From the NCBI GenBank assembly GCA_025454915.1, contig JALONN010000001.1, positions 496,001 to 560,000 on the forward strand: 64,000 bases of DNA. Direction: 5' to 3'. The number at the start of each line of letters is the position of its first letter. Position 1 is the stretch's first letter. Positions 1 through 6,980 of the stretch are shown one piece after another. The DNA comes from Raineya sp. (lineage in GTDB: Bacteria > Bacteroidota > Bacteroidia > Cytophagales > Thermonemataceae). Below the pieces are notes generated by a model that saw only the letters and a program-made list of their open reading frames with translations, was not told where the DNA came from and did not search any database. The position numbers and the translations under genes were made by a program.

Positions 1-1
1 A

Positions 2-247
2 AGAAAAGAAGCGAGAGCTCAAATTGTTGAGCAAAAAGCCCAAGAAAGGGGCTTGGATAATCAAGCAAAACAAGGACAAATTGTTGCTACTCAGGAACTT
101 TCACGCCAAGAAATACAGGGAGTGCAGCCATTGAATCAACAAAATGCCATGATGCCCAATAATCGCAATACAATTATTGGTGTTGTGGTTGTTGGTGTAT
201 TGCTTTTGGTTGGTGCAGTTATCTTTTTTATTACAAAAAAACAGTAA
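2..247 (+). CDS. C-terminal part of a membrane-anchored protein (5' end outside window)
   Basis: The reading frame is open to the left edge, so only the C-terminal ~81 residues are visible. A TTG at 53 lies in this frame but is not needed as a start. The visible part is a Gln-, Glu- and Lys-rich stretch likely to be helical or extended, then an Asn-rich linker, then a hydrophobic segment of about 22 residues ending in ITKKQ. This is a C-terminal single-pass anchor. The stop is 7 bases before the next gene's ATG, which has the same architecture. I do not recognise a family. The role is inferred from context as a virion or cell-envelope membrane protein of the element. Confidence 0.6.
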   Translation, partial: RKEARAQIVEQKAQERGLDNQAKQGQIVATQELSRQEIQGVQPLNQQNAMMPNNRNTIIGVVVVGVLLLVGAVIFFITKKQ

Positions 248-253
248 TTTCTT

Positions 254-934
254 ATGAAAAAACATATTTTAAATTTTGATGGTGGAGAAAAAGAATGTTT
301 TTGTGGCTGCAATAGTTATGATGAGTATTCAGGAGGTTTTCCATTTCGCCAAGGCATTAGTAATAACCAAATCAAGTTATTGCAAATAGCTCTCAATGAG
401 AAATTCCCTACTCCTTCAAATATGCGTATCGTTACGCCAACAGTTACTTGGGGACCAAAAACACAAGATTTGATTTTGTACCATGGTTTACCTACTGTTA
501 TCAATAACCAAGAAACATTTGATTTAATATTAGAGGGTAAAAATCCCAATGATAATGTAGGTATGAGTAAAAACTACAAGAATAAGCCTGTCTTCGAAGA
601 TCCTACTCAAACAAATACTTCTACACCTTCAAGTGGAGGTTGGAAAGATACTTTAAAAAACCCTTCGCAAGCACTTGGCATGTTTGGACAACTCACAGAA
701 TCTCTTGGAAAATTGAGAAACAGAAACCAAAACCAGCAAATGCAAAATCTCAATAATAGAGGTGGGCAATTTGTAGATACTCAATTTGGATTTGGAAACA
801 ATCAGGGTTCTTTTCAATGGGGACAAAATACTAACCAACAGCCCAGACGCTTACCTATGGCTGCATGGATAGCAATAGGCTTAGTGGTATTATTACTTGT
901 TGTATTTTTAATTATGCGAATCTCTAAATCATAA
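254..934 (+). CDS. membrane-anchored protein with peptidoglycan-binding-like N-terminal domain
   Basis: The 226-residue protein starts with a Cys-containing segment (CFCGC), followed around residues 28-80 by a peptidoglycan-binding-domain-like stretch with the pattern FPFRQG, IKLLQIAL and WGPKTQ. A long Asn/Gln-rich linker follows, then a C-terminal hydrophobic helix at about residues 201-221 with a short basic tail. The same FP-x-x-x-G opening recurs in the proteins at 5604-6110 and 6114-6557. It could attach a membrane or particle to the murein. The PG-binding call is a pattern-level match without the most conserved DGxxG core, so it is moderate. It is tightly spaced with its neighbours in one operon. 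Confidence 0.55.
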   Translation: MKKHILNFDGGEKECFCGCNSYDEYSGGFPFRQGISNNQIKLLQIALNEKFPTPSNMRIVTPTVTWGPKTQDLILYHGLPTVINNQETFDLILEGKNPNDNVGMSKNYKNKPVFEDPTQTNTSTPSSGGWKDTLKNPSQALGMFGQLTESLGKLRNRNQNQQMQNLNNRGGQFVDTQFGFGNNQGSFQWGQNTNQQPRRLPMAAWIAIGLVVLLLVVFLIMRISKS

Positions 935-937
935 AAA

Positions 938-1684
938 ATGTATCAAAAAAAGTATTTTGTACGAACTAATAAACAGCCTTGTAAGATTGTTTTAAAAGTT
1001 GATACTGATACTTCTTTGTTCTTTGTGGGTAAATGTGATAAAACTAAAACAGTGTATTTTAGAAGAGAAAAACCCTTTCAAAATACAAAAAGAGTTATAT
1101 TTTACCTACCCGTTTCTCCTGATGTTTTGACTATCACAGCAAAAGGAAAGAATCCTTTTAAAGTAGATTCAATTCAAGTTTCGCAACTTCCAAAAGTTAA
1201 AAAAACAGCTAAAGGAAACGATTTAGAGTTTATCAACCATGTAATTGAATTTTGCTCTGAATTTAAAAAGCTTGATGAAGGTATTTATACAGATGATAAA
1301 GACAGATATCCAATTGTTTTATCAAACCAAATCAAAGATACTTTTGGTAAAACTCAAAACACACCAGCAAGAGTTTCAAGGAAAACAGGACAAATCGAAG
1401 TATCAAAAAGCAAATTCAATGAGTACACGCTTCCCATGCAGGTTTTTGTTCTCTTGCATGAAAGAGCTCATTACGCATTAAATACTTCTGATGAATTAGA
1501 ATGTGATTTACAAGCATTAATTTGGTATTTAGAACAATGTTTTCCACAAACAGAAGCTATGTATGCTAATGTTAAAATATTTTCGGGTAAAAATCCTGAA
1601 CATAGAAAAAGGGCTAAACAAATATTAGATTATGTAAAACACTATAATTTAAAAGAAGGTGTTTACAAACACGGATTAGACTAA
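938..1684 (+). CDS. putative zinc metallopeptidase (HExxH)
   Basis: 248 residues. The sequence LLHERAHYAL gives an HExxH zinc-binding motif with H174, E175 and H178, followed by DELECD, where E187 or D190 could be the third ligand. Predicted helices around the motif fit a gluzincin-like minimal core. The N-terminal half is a beta-rich domain of unknown type. No signal peptide or membrane segment is apparent, unlike the flanking genes. Being placed between two murein-related genes, it may process a virion or envelope protein, or act on cell-wall cross-bridges. The substrate is unknown. The metalloprotease motif is clear; the family is not assigned. Confidence 0.6.
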   Translation: MYQKKYFVRTNKQPCKIVLKVDTDTSLFFVGKCDKTKTVYFRREKPFQNTKRVIFYLPVSPDVLTITAKGKNPFKVDSIQVSQLPKVKKTAKGNDLEFINHVIEFCSEFKKLDEGIYTDDKDRYPIVLSNQIKDTFGKTQNTPARVSRKTGQIEVSKSKFNEYTLPMQVFVLLHERAHYALNTSDELECDLQALIWYLEQCFPQTEAMYANVKIFSGKNPEHRKRAKQILDYVKHYNLKEGVYKHGLD

Positions 1685-1686
1685 AA

Positions 1687-2406
1687 ATGATAAAAGTACT
1701 TCTAAATATTGCGAAAAGAAATAATTATAAGGTGTTTACTCGTCCTTATGAACTCAATATTTGGGGTATTCGTTCAAAATCAACAGCTTCAGGCAAGTTT
1801 GATGATGAAATTATTGTTTTTTTTAAAGATGAAAAAGGGAATTGGCAGTTAAAAAGCTATGAAGCTTCTACTGATCCAGGGACTTTTTTTTTAAAAAATC
1901 CGATGCAAAATTTGGGAACTGCTATTTTAAACAAAGGGCAACACCTCGATAAATGGCAAGGGCAGTACAATACCCGTTTAGGATTTACGGCTTATGAGCT
2001 TGTTCAAAGTTTAGGAGAAGTAGAAATTATTAGAGATTATAATAGAGATGCTTTTTTAGATTTTAACAATGGAACAATCACAAAGGGGTTTTATGGGCTT
2101 AATATCCATGTAGGTACTTCACCAGGTGGTGAAAGTATTGATGTGGGGCAATGGTCGGCAGGTTGCCAAGTTTTTGCAAATTGGAATGATTACCAGGAGT
2201 TTACAAAACTTTGTGAACGACATGCTCAATTGTATGGAAACAAGTTTTCTTATACGCTAATTGATAAAAGACAAGAGAACAGAGCAAGACTTAGATACAC
2301 ACTCTATATTTCACTATTATTAGCCCTTATAGCTTTTATTTATGTTTACAGGAAACAAGTAATAGGTTTTTATAAATCTTTTCTAGGAGGGGCTAAAAAT
2401 GGCTAG
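1687..2406 (+). CDS. YkuD/L,D-transpeptidase-like murein enzyme with C-terminal membrane anchor
   Basis: 239 residues. The core motif GLNIHVG followed by GQWSAGCQVF places H141, S157 and C160 in the order of the YkuD catalytic signature (H ... S-x-G-C). A phage-type branch with the NIH...SAGCQ wording is used rather than the common HGxx...SHGCVR. Family knowledge suggests cysteine-dependent cleavage or exchange of peptidoglycan peptides. A hydrophobic helix occupies about residues 205-221 and is followed by YRKQVIGFYK. The protein at 2399-3028 ends in almost the same tail. The next gene overlaps this one by 8 bases. Likely a membrane-tethered peptidoglycan-opening enzyme. Confidence 0.7.
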   Translation: MIKVLLNIAKRNNYKVFTRPYELNIWGIRSKSTASGKFDDEIIVFFKDEKGNWQLKSYEASTDPGTFFLKNPMQNLGTAILNKGQHLDKWQGQYNTRLGFTAYELVQSLGEVEIIRDYNRDAFLDFNNGTITKGFYGLNIHVGTSPGGESIDVGQWSAGCQVFANWNDYQEFTKLCERHAQLYGNKFSYTLIDKRQENRARLRYTLYISLLLALIAFIYVYRKQVIGFYKSFLGGAKNG

Positions 2407-3028
2407 TTTTGAAAAATTTTATCCACGCCTAAAAAAGTGGGAAGGTGGTTACGCTGAACTTCCTGGAGATAGTGGAGGGTGCACTAATTACGGGATAGCC
2501 TTCAATTATAACAGGCAATTGATTCTTGATTTTAACCAGGATGGAAGCATAGATTGTGAAGATATGCGTGTAATGCCTCCCGAATTTGCTAAAAAAGTTT
2601 CAAAATCTGTGTATTGGGATGCTTTTTTAGCTGATAACATTAAAAATCAACAAATTGCTGAAATGCTTGTTGATTGGGGATTTCACCAAGGTGTTGGAAC
2701 CGTTATCATGGAAGCTCAAAGAATACTTGGCTTACCTCAAGATGGAAAATTTGGGATTGCCACGCTTGCAGCAGTCAATCAAGCTCCTCAAAAAGAGTTT
2801 TATGAAAAACTGTACAAAGCTCGTGAAGCCAAATACAGAAGTGGAGGTTCTCAGTATTTAGAAGGTTTTTTAAATAGATTGAGAGATTTTAGCCCAACAC
2901 TTCACAGTATTGCTACAAATAAATGGACGTATGTTGGACTTTTCTTTTTGGTGCTTCTTTTAGTGTTTGTATATTTGTATAGAAAAGAAGTATTGGCATT
3001 TTACAAACAGATATTTACAAAAAAATGA
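2399..3028 (+). CDS. GH108-type muramidase with PG-binding domain and C-terminal anchor
   Basis: 209 residues. The N-terminus has KWEGGY followed by DSGGCTNYGI, the signature of glycoside hydrolase family 108 (N-acetylmuramidase); E15 is the expected catalytic glutamate. Residues 44-55 (DFNQDGSIDCED) form an EF-hand or dockerin-like calcium loop inserted in the enzyme. Residues ~102-126 (QRILGL, DGKFG, TLAAVN) match the C-terminal PG-binding module usual in this family. A hydrophobic helix at ~177-194 and the tail YRKEVLAFYK end the protein; soluble phage GH108 enzymes usually lack this. It overlaps the previous gene by 8 bases and the next by 4 (ATGA). Confidence 0.85.
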   Translation: MASFEKFYPRLKKWEGGYAELPGDSGGCTNYGIAFNYNRQLILDFNQDGSIDCEDMRVMPPEFAKKVSKSVYWDAFLADNIKNQQIAEMLVDWGFHQGVGTVIMEAQRILGLPQDGKFGIATLAAVNQAPQKEFYEKLYKAREAKYRSGGSQYLEGFLNRLRDFSPTLHSIATNKWTYVGLFFLVLLLVFVYLYRKEVLAFYKQIFTKK

Positions 3029-4074
3029 TAGTTGAAACCTTTTCTTTGCCTCGTACTTATGATAACTTAACCTTTCTTTTTGGAGGGCAAAGTTACCGTT
3101 TGCCATACGTGCAAAGTAGTCAAACTATTATTCCTTTTGTACAAGCTGATTTTGCAGCCGTGGATAGACGACCATCTACAGAAAACTTGCAAACCTTCTT
3201 TGGTATTGACAATAATTTTCCTTTACCCCCAACACTCAACAACACAGGCAGAGGAAGAAATTTATTGAATGCAGCTCGTTTAAGTGCTTTAGATTCTGAA
3301 TTAACACCTATTTATGGTTATCCTGGTTGGCTTTCATTATCATTAAAAGATTGGGTAAAATATGAAATGACAAAAGAAAATACTCGTTGGTTGGCTTTAA
3401 ATAGTAATTATGATGATATTTCTAAACAATTAGAAGTGTTTGCTAACAATGTGATTCAGGGTGGGCTTATTTATAAGATGTTGTACTCTTTTTCTGATAT
3501 GCCTGTTTTGGATGTTCAAAACCAAAGTAACCAAAATTTTACATTTTTTAAAACTTTGGAAGATGGAGCTGAGTATAGAAAATACGTAGTGCCCAATAAG
3601 TACGCTAATATTGATTCCAAAATTGAAAATGCTATTGAAATAGTATTTAAAAAACCCTTTCTATTAAATTATTTAGCTTATTTTCAAATTCTTGAACTTG
3701 GAGATACCTCTATTGATTTATCAGCTTTTAATACCGTAAAAGATGCAAACGATTTGCAAGTAGATTTGTACTTCGTGGCTCCACCCGCTATACTTCCATT
3801 TTCAAGATATCCACTTTTCACGCCTGAACCCAATATTAACACCTCTACAGGTACCATGACAATTACCTTGCATTATGAACTTGGGAAAGTGGAAACAAAA
3901 CAAATTGTTCCAAAAATTCAGATAGAGCCACAAGAGAAAAAAGAAGAAGAGAAAGAAGAGGAAACTCCTAAAATTCCTAAAAAAAGCAAAGAAGAAATGC
4001 CTTATCAATGGATTTTGTTTGCTTTTATCATTCTTGTTCTTGTCTTGATTTTGAAAAAAATCACAGAAAAATAG
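3025..4074 (+). CDS. large element protein with charged linker and C-terminal membrane anchor
   Basis: 349 residues; no family recognised. Residues 1-~290 look like a mixed or beta-rich globular domain with many aromatic residues and no signal peptide. Residues ~296-323 form a Lys/Glu-rich and Pro-rich linker. A hydrophobic helix at ~329-342 is followed by KKITEK. It is translationally coupled to the muramidase gene (ATGA overlap) and is the last gene before the 4107-4148 inverted repeat. Its size and position make it a candidate virion protein such as a vertex, membrane-capsid linker or minor capsid protein. That is context inference only; I see no double-jelly-roll signature by eye. Confidence 0.5.
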   Translation: MIVETFSLPRTYDNLTFLFGGQSYRLPYVQSSQTIIPFVQADFAAVDRRPSTENLQTFFGIDNNFPLPPTLNNTGRGRNLLNAARLSALDSELTPIYGYPGWLSLSLKDWVKYEMTKENTRWLALNSNYDDISKQLEVFANNVIQGGLIYKMLYSFSDMPVLDVQNQSNQNFTFFKTLEDGAEYRKYVVPNKYANIDSKIENAIEIVFKKPFLLNYLAYFQILELGDTSIDLSAFNTVKDANDLQVDLYFVAPPAILPFSRYPLFTPEPNINTSTGTMTITLHYELGKVETKQIVPKIQIEPQEKKEEEKEEETPKIPKKSKEEMPYQWILFAFIILVLVLILKKITEK

Positions 4075-4106
4075 ACTTTTTATAATCCTCATATACAAAT
4101 ATTTAT

Positions 4107-4148
4107 CTATTCCTTACACTACTTCCTTACAGTAAGTGTAAGGAATAG
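4107..4148. repeat. perfect 14-bp inverted repeat with iterated CCTTAC
   Basis: Arms CTATTCCTTACACT (4107-4120) and AGTGTAAGGAATAG (4135-4148) are exact complements around a 14-base spacer. The spacer itself holds another CCTTAC copy (4125-4130), and CTTAC-A-GTAAG at 4126-4136 gives an alternative short stem. No T-tract follows, so it is a poor intrinsic terminator. It lies in the 163-base gap (4075-4237) between two gene blocks. An operator, an RNA-processing stem or a replication or packaging site are all possible. Confidence 0.6.
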
Positions 4149-4237
4149 CAACTTGTTAGGTTCTTGCTTTAACATACACCATTCTTCAAATTGCTTCTTT
4201 TAAGAAAATAATGATTAGTAATTAAAATATCATTTCT

Positions 4238-4408
4238 ATGGCTAAGAAATTCACTAAATCCAATATGTACGATTGGATTAAAAACGATCAGGATAAAAAA
4301 AGATTAAGAGAAATTGACTCCAAAGCAGGACCTCTCATTACTGAAAAGCAAAGAATCCTGAAAAAAAATTCGTCTAAAAACAGATTGGACAGAGTAAAAA
4401 TAAAATAA
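4238..4408 (+). CDS. small basic protein, 56 aa
   Basis: An ATG at 4238 opens a 56-codon frame ending TAA at 4406-4408, 11 bases before the next ATG. The product is strongly basic, with clusters DKKRLRE, KKNSSKNR and a C-terminal RVKIK, and has no hydrophobic segment. It is the only clearly soluble cationic small protein in this otherwise membrane-protein-rich block. Nucleic-acid binding, for example genome condensation, or a scaffolding role are guesses. It is the first gene after the inverted repeat. No family is recognised. Confidence 0.55.
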   Translation: MAKKFTKSNMYDWIKNDQDKKRLREIDSKAGPLITEKQRILKKNSSKNRLDRVKIK

Positions 4409-4419
4409 ACCTAAAAAAT

Positions 4420-4761
4420 ATGCAAAAGCCAAATCTAACATCAACTGCTTCTTATTGGATTCAATGGCATCAATCACTAGAAAATGACTTAGGTTTAAAA
4501 AATGCCAACACAGTTTTTTTGGATTGGTGGTCAAGGTATGGACAAACAGGAGATGGTAATGATGCAACCCTTAGAGAATACTTAAAAAGAAAAGGCGTAG
4601 CTTTAGAAGGAGAATATGGACCCCTTTCAAGCATTTCAGACACTTGGCAAAGTGCCAACACTGGTTTTAAAAAAATAGGCTCTACAGCAATGATTGGTGT
4701 ATTTTTACTCATTTTGATGCTAATAGGGGCTGTGTATTTTTTATTCATTAAAAAAGATTAG
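4420..4761 (+). CDS. small protein with C-terminal membrane anchor
   Basis: 113 residues. Residues 1-~85 are soluble and Trp-rich (WIQWHQ, FLDWWSRYG); the pattern GDGNDATLREYLKRKG looks like a compact helical domain. Residues ~91-109 form one hydrophobic helix and the protein ends FIKKD. No signal peptide. The topology (large N-terminal part, C-terminal anchor, Lys end) repeats that of several proteins in this block. Function unknown; a structural membrane protein of the element is the contextual reading. Confidence 0.55.
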   Translation: MQKPNLTSTASYWIQWHQSLENDLGLKNANTVFLDWWSRYGQTGDGNDATLREYLKRKGVALEGEYGPLSSISDTWQSANTGFKKIGSTAMIGVFLLILMLIGAVYFLFIKKD

Positions 4762-4770
4762 GAGGGCGTA

Positions 4771-5049
4771 ATGCGTACAATTATTATTCTTTTGGCTGTT
4801 TTGGGTGGTGCCTTTTGGCTCATCAAATCATCTCACAAAAAAGAAGAAGAAAAAAAAGAAAACTTTTCAGGGCTTGTAGATGGAGCTTCTTCAATAGGCT
4901 CTTCTATTGTTTTGCTTGGCTTCGTTGTGGTGGGTGTGATTATGGTAGTAGGTTTAGTATTACTCAAAAAGGCTTCTGAAAACCCTGAAAAATCATTTGA
5001 GTATGCAGAAAAAGGGGCAAACGTATATTCTAAAATCAAACGAGCGTAA
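4771..5049 (+). CDS. small two-helix membrane protein
   Basis: 92 residues with an N-terminal hydrophobic helix (~2-18), a KKEEEKKEN charged loop, a second helix (~46-66) and an amphipathic tail. GGAGG lies 8 bases upstream of the ATG, an unusual strong Shine-Dalgarno for this AT-rich array, and supports this start. No family recognised. Holin-like topology is possible, but a better holin candidate sits at 10996-11247. A structural membrane protein is at least as likely. Confidence 0.5.
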   Translation: MRTIIILLAVLGGAFWLIKSSHKKEEEKKENFSGLVDGASSIGSSIVLLGFVVVGVIMVVGLVLLKKASENPEKSFEYAEKGANVYSKIKRA

Positions 5050-5051
5050 TC

Positions 5052-5183
5052 ATGATTAAAACAGTTAAAACACTTCAAGTCATCTATTTTGCTTTAGGTA
5101 TTATTAGTATGATTATTATTATTTACCTCAATTATAAGCGTTTACATAAAGAAAACCAAGAAAGCAATGGAAATGGACAATAA
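5052..5183 (+). CDS. 43-aa single-pass membrane peptide
   Basis: ATG at 5052 begins two bases after the previous stop, and the frame ends TAA at 5181-5183, overlapping the next start at 5167. The product has one hydrophobic helix at ~10-26 (ending IIIIYLNY) and a polar Lys/Glu/Asn tail. Tight packing between two genes with overlapping ends supports it being real. Small single-helix proteins like this are common in membrane-containing viruses. No homology is claimed. Confidence 0.5.
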   Translation: MIKTVKTLQVIYFALGIISMIIIIYLNYKRLHKENQESNGNGQ

Positions 5184-5601
5184 AAAAATGATTATAGGAA
5201 TTGTTGTGGCTTTGCTTATTGTGGTGGCTATTTTCATGTACAATAAAAGAAAAAAAGAGACACAGGCTAGAAAAACAGCCATGTTATTAGGAGAGCAAGC
5301 AAATGCATCTAATGCTTCCAATTTGGATGAAGCAGTTGGACAAACTAAAGGTATAGAAGGTTATAAACCTACAGCGGAAAGATTAGCTTACAGGCTTTTT
5401 GCGGCGATGGATGGAATAGGTACAGACGAAAAAGCAATTTATGAAGTTTTTTCAGGAAAGACAAAATCTCAAATAGCTACAATCAAACTAATATTTGATG
5501 AAAAATATGGAAAAGGTGAAAGTTTAGAAAATTGGCTTAAAGATGATTTGAGTATATCCGAATACAATAAAGTAATGTCAATTATTAACTCTGCCGTGTA
5601 G
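5167..5601 (+). CDS. membrane-anchored protein with a single annexin-like repeat
   Basis: 144 residues. Residues ~8-25 are a hydrophobic N-terminal anchor followed by a basic stop (NKRKKE). A ~40-residue linker leads to residues 69-144, which follow the annexin repeat pattern: A-x-x-L-x-x-A-M-x-G-I-G-T-D-E-x-A-I, then QIATIK, then YGKGESLENWLKDDLS. The GxGTDE segment (83-88) is the classical type-2 calcium-binding loop of annexins. Only one repeat is present; eukaryotic annexins have four. The start could also be the ATG at 5173. A Ca-dependent lipid contact would fit a membrane-rich element but is inferred. The N-terminal 11 residues resemble those of the next protein. Confidence 0.65.
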   Translation: MEMDNKKMIIGIVVALLIVVAIFMYNKRKKETQARKTAMLLGEQANASNASNLDEAVGQTKGIEGYKPTAERLAYRLFAAMDGIGTDEKAIYEVFSGKTKSQIATIKLIFDEKYGKGESLENWLKDDLSISEYNKVMSIINSAV

Positions 5602-5603
5602 TT

Positions 5604-6110
5604 ATGAAAATGGATAAAAAGAAAATGATTGTTGGTGCTGTTTTAGGCGTTGCTTTGATTGCTGTTTTGATTTGGGTTTTCTTCTTTAGAAAATCTGCTG
5701 ATGGCTCAACGACTTACCAAAAAGTAACAGGTAAAAAGCCTAATGAAAGTGATCCCCTGAAAAAAGATATTAAAACAAATATTTCAAGCGGTTTAGGTGT
5801 AAATACAGGGCAAGTACAGCAAATGAATGTATCAAATTCTAATATTAACCCTTTTCCTCTTAAAAAAGGAAGCAGGGGGGAACTTGTAAAAAAACTTCAA
5901 CAGGCTCTTACAATTGCAGGATATGATACAAAAGGAGCAGACGGAGCTTGGGGTAGTAATACAGATACAGCTTTTCAAGCAGCCTTTCCTGGTTCATTAG
6001 GGATAAGTGATTTAAAAGATTTAGAAAATAAGATTTCTGAATTATCTAACAAAACAGGCTATTTGAATTTTGGTTTTTTATCAGGAGCAATTAACACAAT
6101 CAAAAAATAG
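5604..6110 (+). CDS. N-terminally anchored protein with peptidoglycan-binding domain
   Basis: 168 residues. Residues ~8-28 form a hydrophobic helix, followed by a basic stop (FFRKS). A polar linker leads to a PG_binding_1-like domain at ~83-128 with FPLKKGSRG, VKKLQQAL, DGAWG and TDTAFQ, matching the family pattern G-x-x-V-x-x-LQ-x-x-L...DG-x-x-G-x-x-T. The first residues MKMDKKKMIVG closely parallel MEMDNKKMIIG of the annexin-like protein, so the two share an anchor module. Probably links a membrane to peptidoglycan. Two bases separate it from the previous gene. Confidence 0.7.
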   Translation: MKMDKKKMIVGAVLGVALIAVLIWVFFFRKSADGSTTYQKVTGKKPNESDPLKKDIKTNISSGLGVNTGQVQQMNVSNSNINPFPLKKGSRGELVKKLQQALTIAGYDTKGADGAWGSNTDTAFQAAFPGSLGISDLKDLENKISELSNKTGYLNFGFLSGAINTIKK

Positions 6111-6113
6111 AGT

Positions 6114-6557
6114 ATGGAAAATCAAGAAACTACCAACAAAGGTAAAAAAATAATTTTTTGGGTGATTATTGGAATCATTCTTCTTGTGCTTGTTCTTTTC
6201 TTCTGTAAAATGTGGAAAGAGAAAAAGAAAAAAGAAAAAAGAGAACAAAATATTGCAAATGCAAACATCCAAGAAGTAAAAACTGATGGAGTACAAAGTG
6301 AACCAATACCCAAAACTTTGCCTAGTTACCAAGAAAAAACAGATGGTTTTCCTTTGTCAAAAGGTAGTGTAGGTAAAAGTGTAGAACAATTGCAAATCTA
6401 CTTGCTTAAAAATTGGGGATTTCAAGGCAAAATAGATGGAAAATTTGGCGATGAAACCAAAGCAGCTGTTAAAAAAATCTTAGGCGTGGAAGAAGTTTCA
6501 GAAAGCATCTTTAATAGATACGATCTATCTACAGTAAAAACAGTCATTTACAAATAG
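6114..6557 (+). CDS. N-terminally anchored protein with peptidoglycan-binding domain
   Basis: 147 residues. A hydrophobic helix (~13-31) is followed by a strongly basic run (KEKKKKEKREQ). Residues ~78-122 form a PG_binding_1-like domain: FPLSKGSVG, VEQLQIYL, then WGFQGKIDGKFGDETKAAV, with the full DGxFGxxT core. It is the clearest PG-binding domain in the array. Topology is the same as the preceding protein, and the FPL-x-KGS entry is shared, suggesting duplication. Inferred to contact murein during particle entry or egress. Confidence 0.75.
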   Translation: MENQETTNKGKKIIFWVIIGIILLVLVLFFCKMWKEKKKKEKREQNIANANIQEVKTDGVQSEPIPKTLPSYQEKTDGFPLSKGSVGKSVEQLQIYLLKNWGFQGKIDGKFGDETKAAVKKILGVEEVSESIFNRYDLSTVKTVIYK

Positions 6558-6580
6558 TTAATCAATTAATTTTAATTTTT

Positions 6581-6787
6581 ATGGAAAAGAAGTGGGTTAT
6601 AATTATAGGTGTTGTAGCTCTTATAGTAGGGCTTGCGGGTGGTTTTTTGGTTGGTAAAATGAAGTATCAACCGAAAAAAACAAAAAAAGCAACTGATACA
6701 CCTGTGAAAACAGATGAAAAGACGGAAATAAAAACTACAGTTGAACCTGTTGGCAATCCCAATGAGGCAGTAGTAAAAACAGCGTAA
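6581..6787 (+). CDS. small N-terminally anchored protein
   Basis: 68 residues: an N-terminal hydrophobic Gly/Val/Leu-rich helix (~5-25), a basic KMKYQPKKTKK boundary, then a Thr/Lys/Glu/Val-rich polar tail without a recognisable fold. It looks like the anchor-plus-linker half of the two preceding proteins without the PG-binding domain. Function unknown. Confidence 0.5.
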   Translation: MEKKWVIIIGVVALIVGLAGGFLVGKMKYQPKKTKKATDTPVKTDEKTEIKTTVEPVGNPNEAVVKTA

Positions 6788-6791
6788 AGCC

Positions 6792-6980
6792 ATGAATGAA
6801 AGAAACCAAAATCCAACCAATCTTTCTTTGATAGATAGATTGGTTGGTAAAGATGGGATTAAAACAGATTTATTAGTAAGGATTCAAGTTCCTGATGATT
6901 TTTACATCAAAATAGGAACTACAATTTTGCTAGTCGGAATCTTATTGTTTATAGGATATTATAGCGTAAAATCACTCTAA
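6792..6980 (+). CDS. small protein with C-terminal membrane helix
   Basis: 62 residues. A polar N-terminal part (~1-38) precedes a hydrophobic helix (~41-56) and a short YYSVKSL end. The stop TAA shares its last base with the ATG of the next gene, so the two are translationally coupled. No family recognised. Probably a small structural membrane protein. Confidence 0.5.
   Translation: MNERNQNPTNLSLIDRLVGKDGIKTDLLVRIQVPDDFYIKIGTTILLVGILLFIGYYSVKSL

Noticed and set aside
53..247. TTG at 53 as the start of a 64-aa protein
   Set aside because: The frame is open upstream to the window edge with coding-like sequence, so the TTG is internal to a truncated gene.
3025..4074. Major capsid protein call
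   Set aside because: The protein has a charged linker and C-terminal membrane helix, atypical for a major capsid protein, and no diagnostic motif can be read by eye.
3802..4098. 98-aa minus-strand reading frame rich in Phe
   Set aside because: It is a shadow of the Lys/Glu-rich 3' end of the plus-strand gene.
5167..5601. EF-hand instead of annexin reading of GIGTDE
   Set aside because: Lacks the 12-residue D-x-D-x-DG loop; the residues before and after follow the annexin repeat instead.
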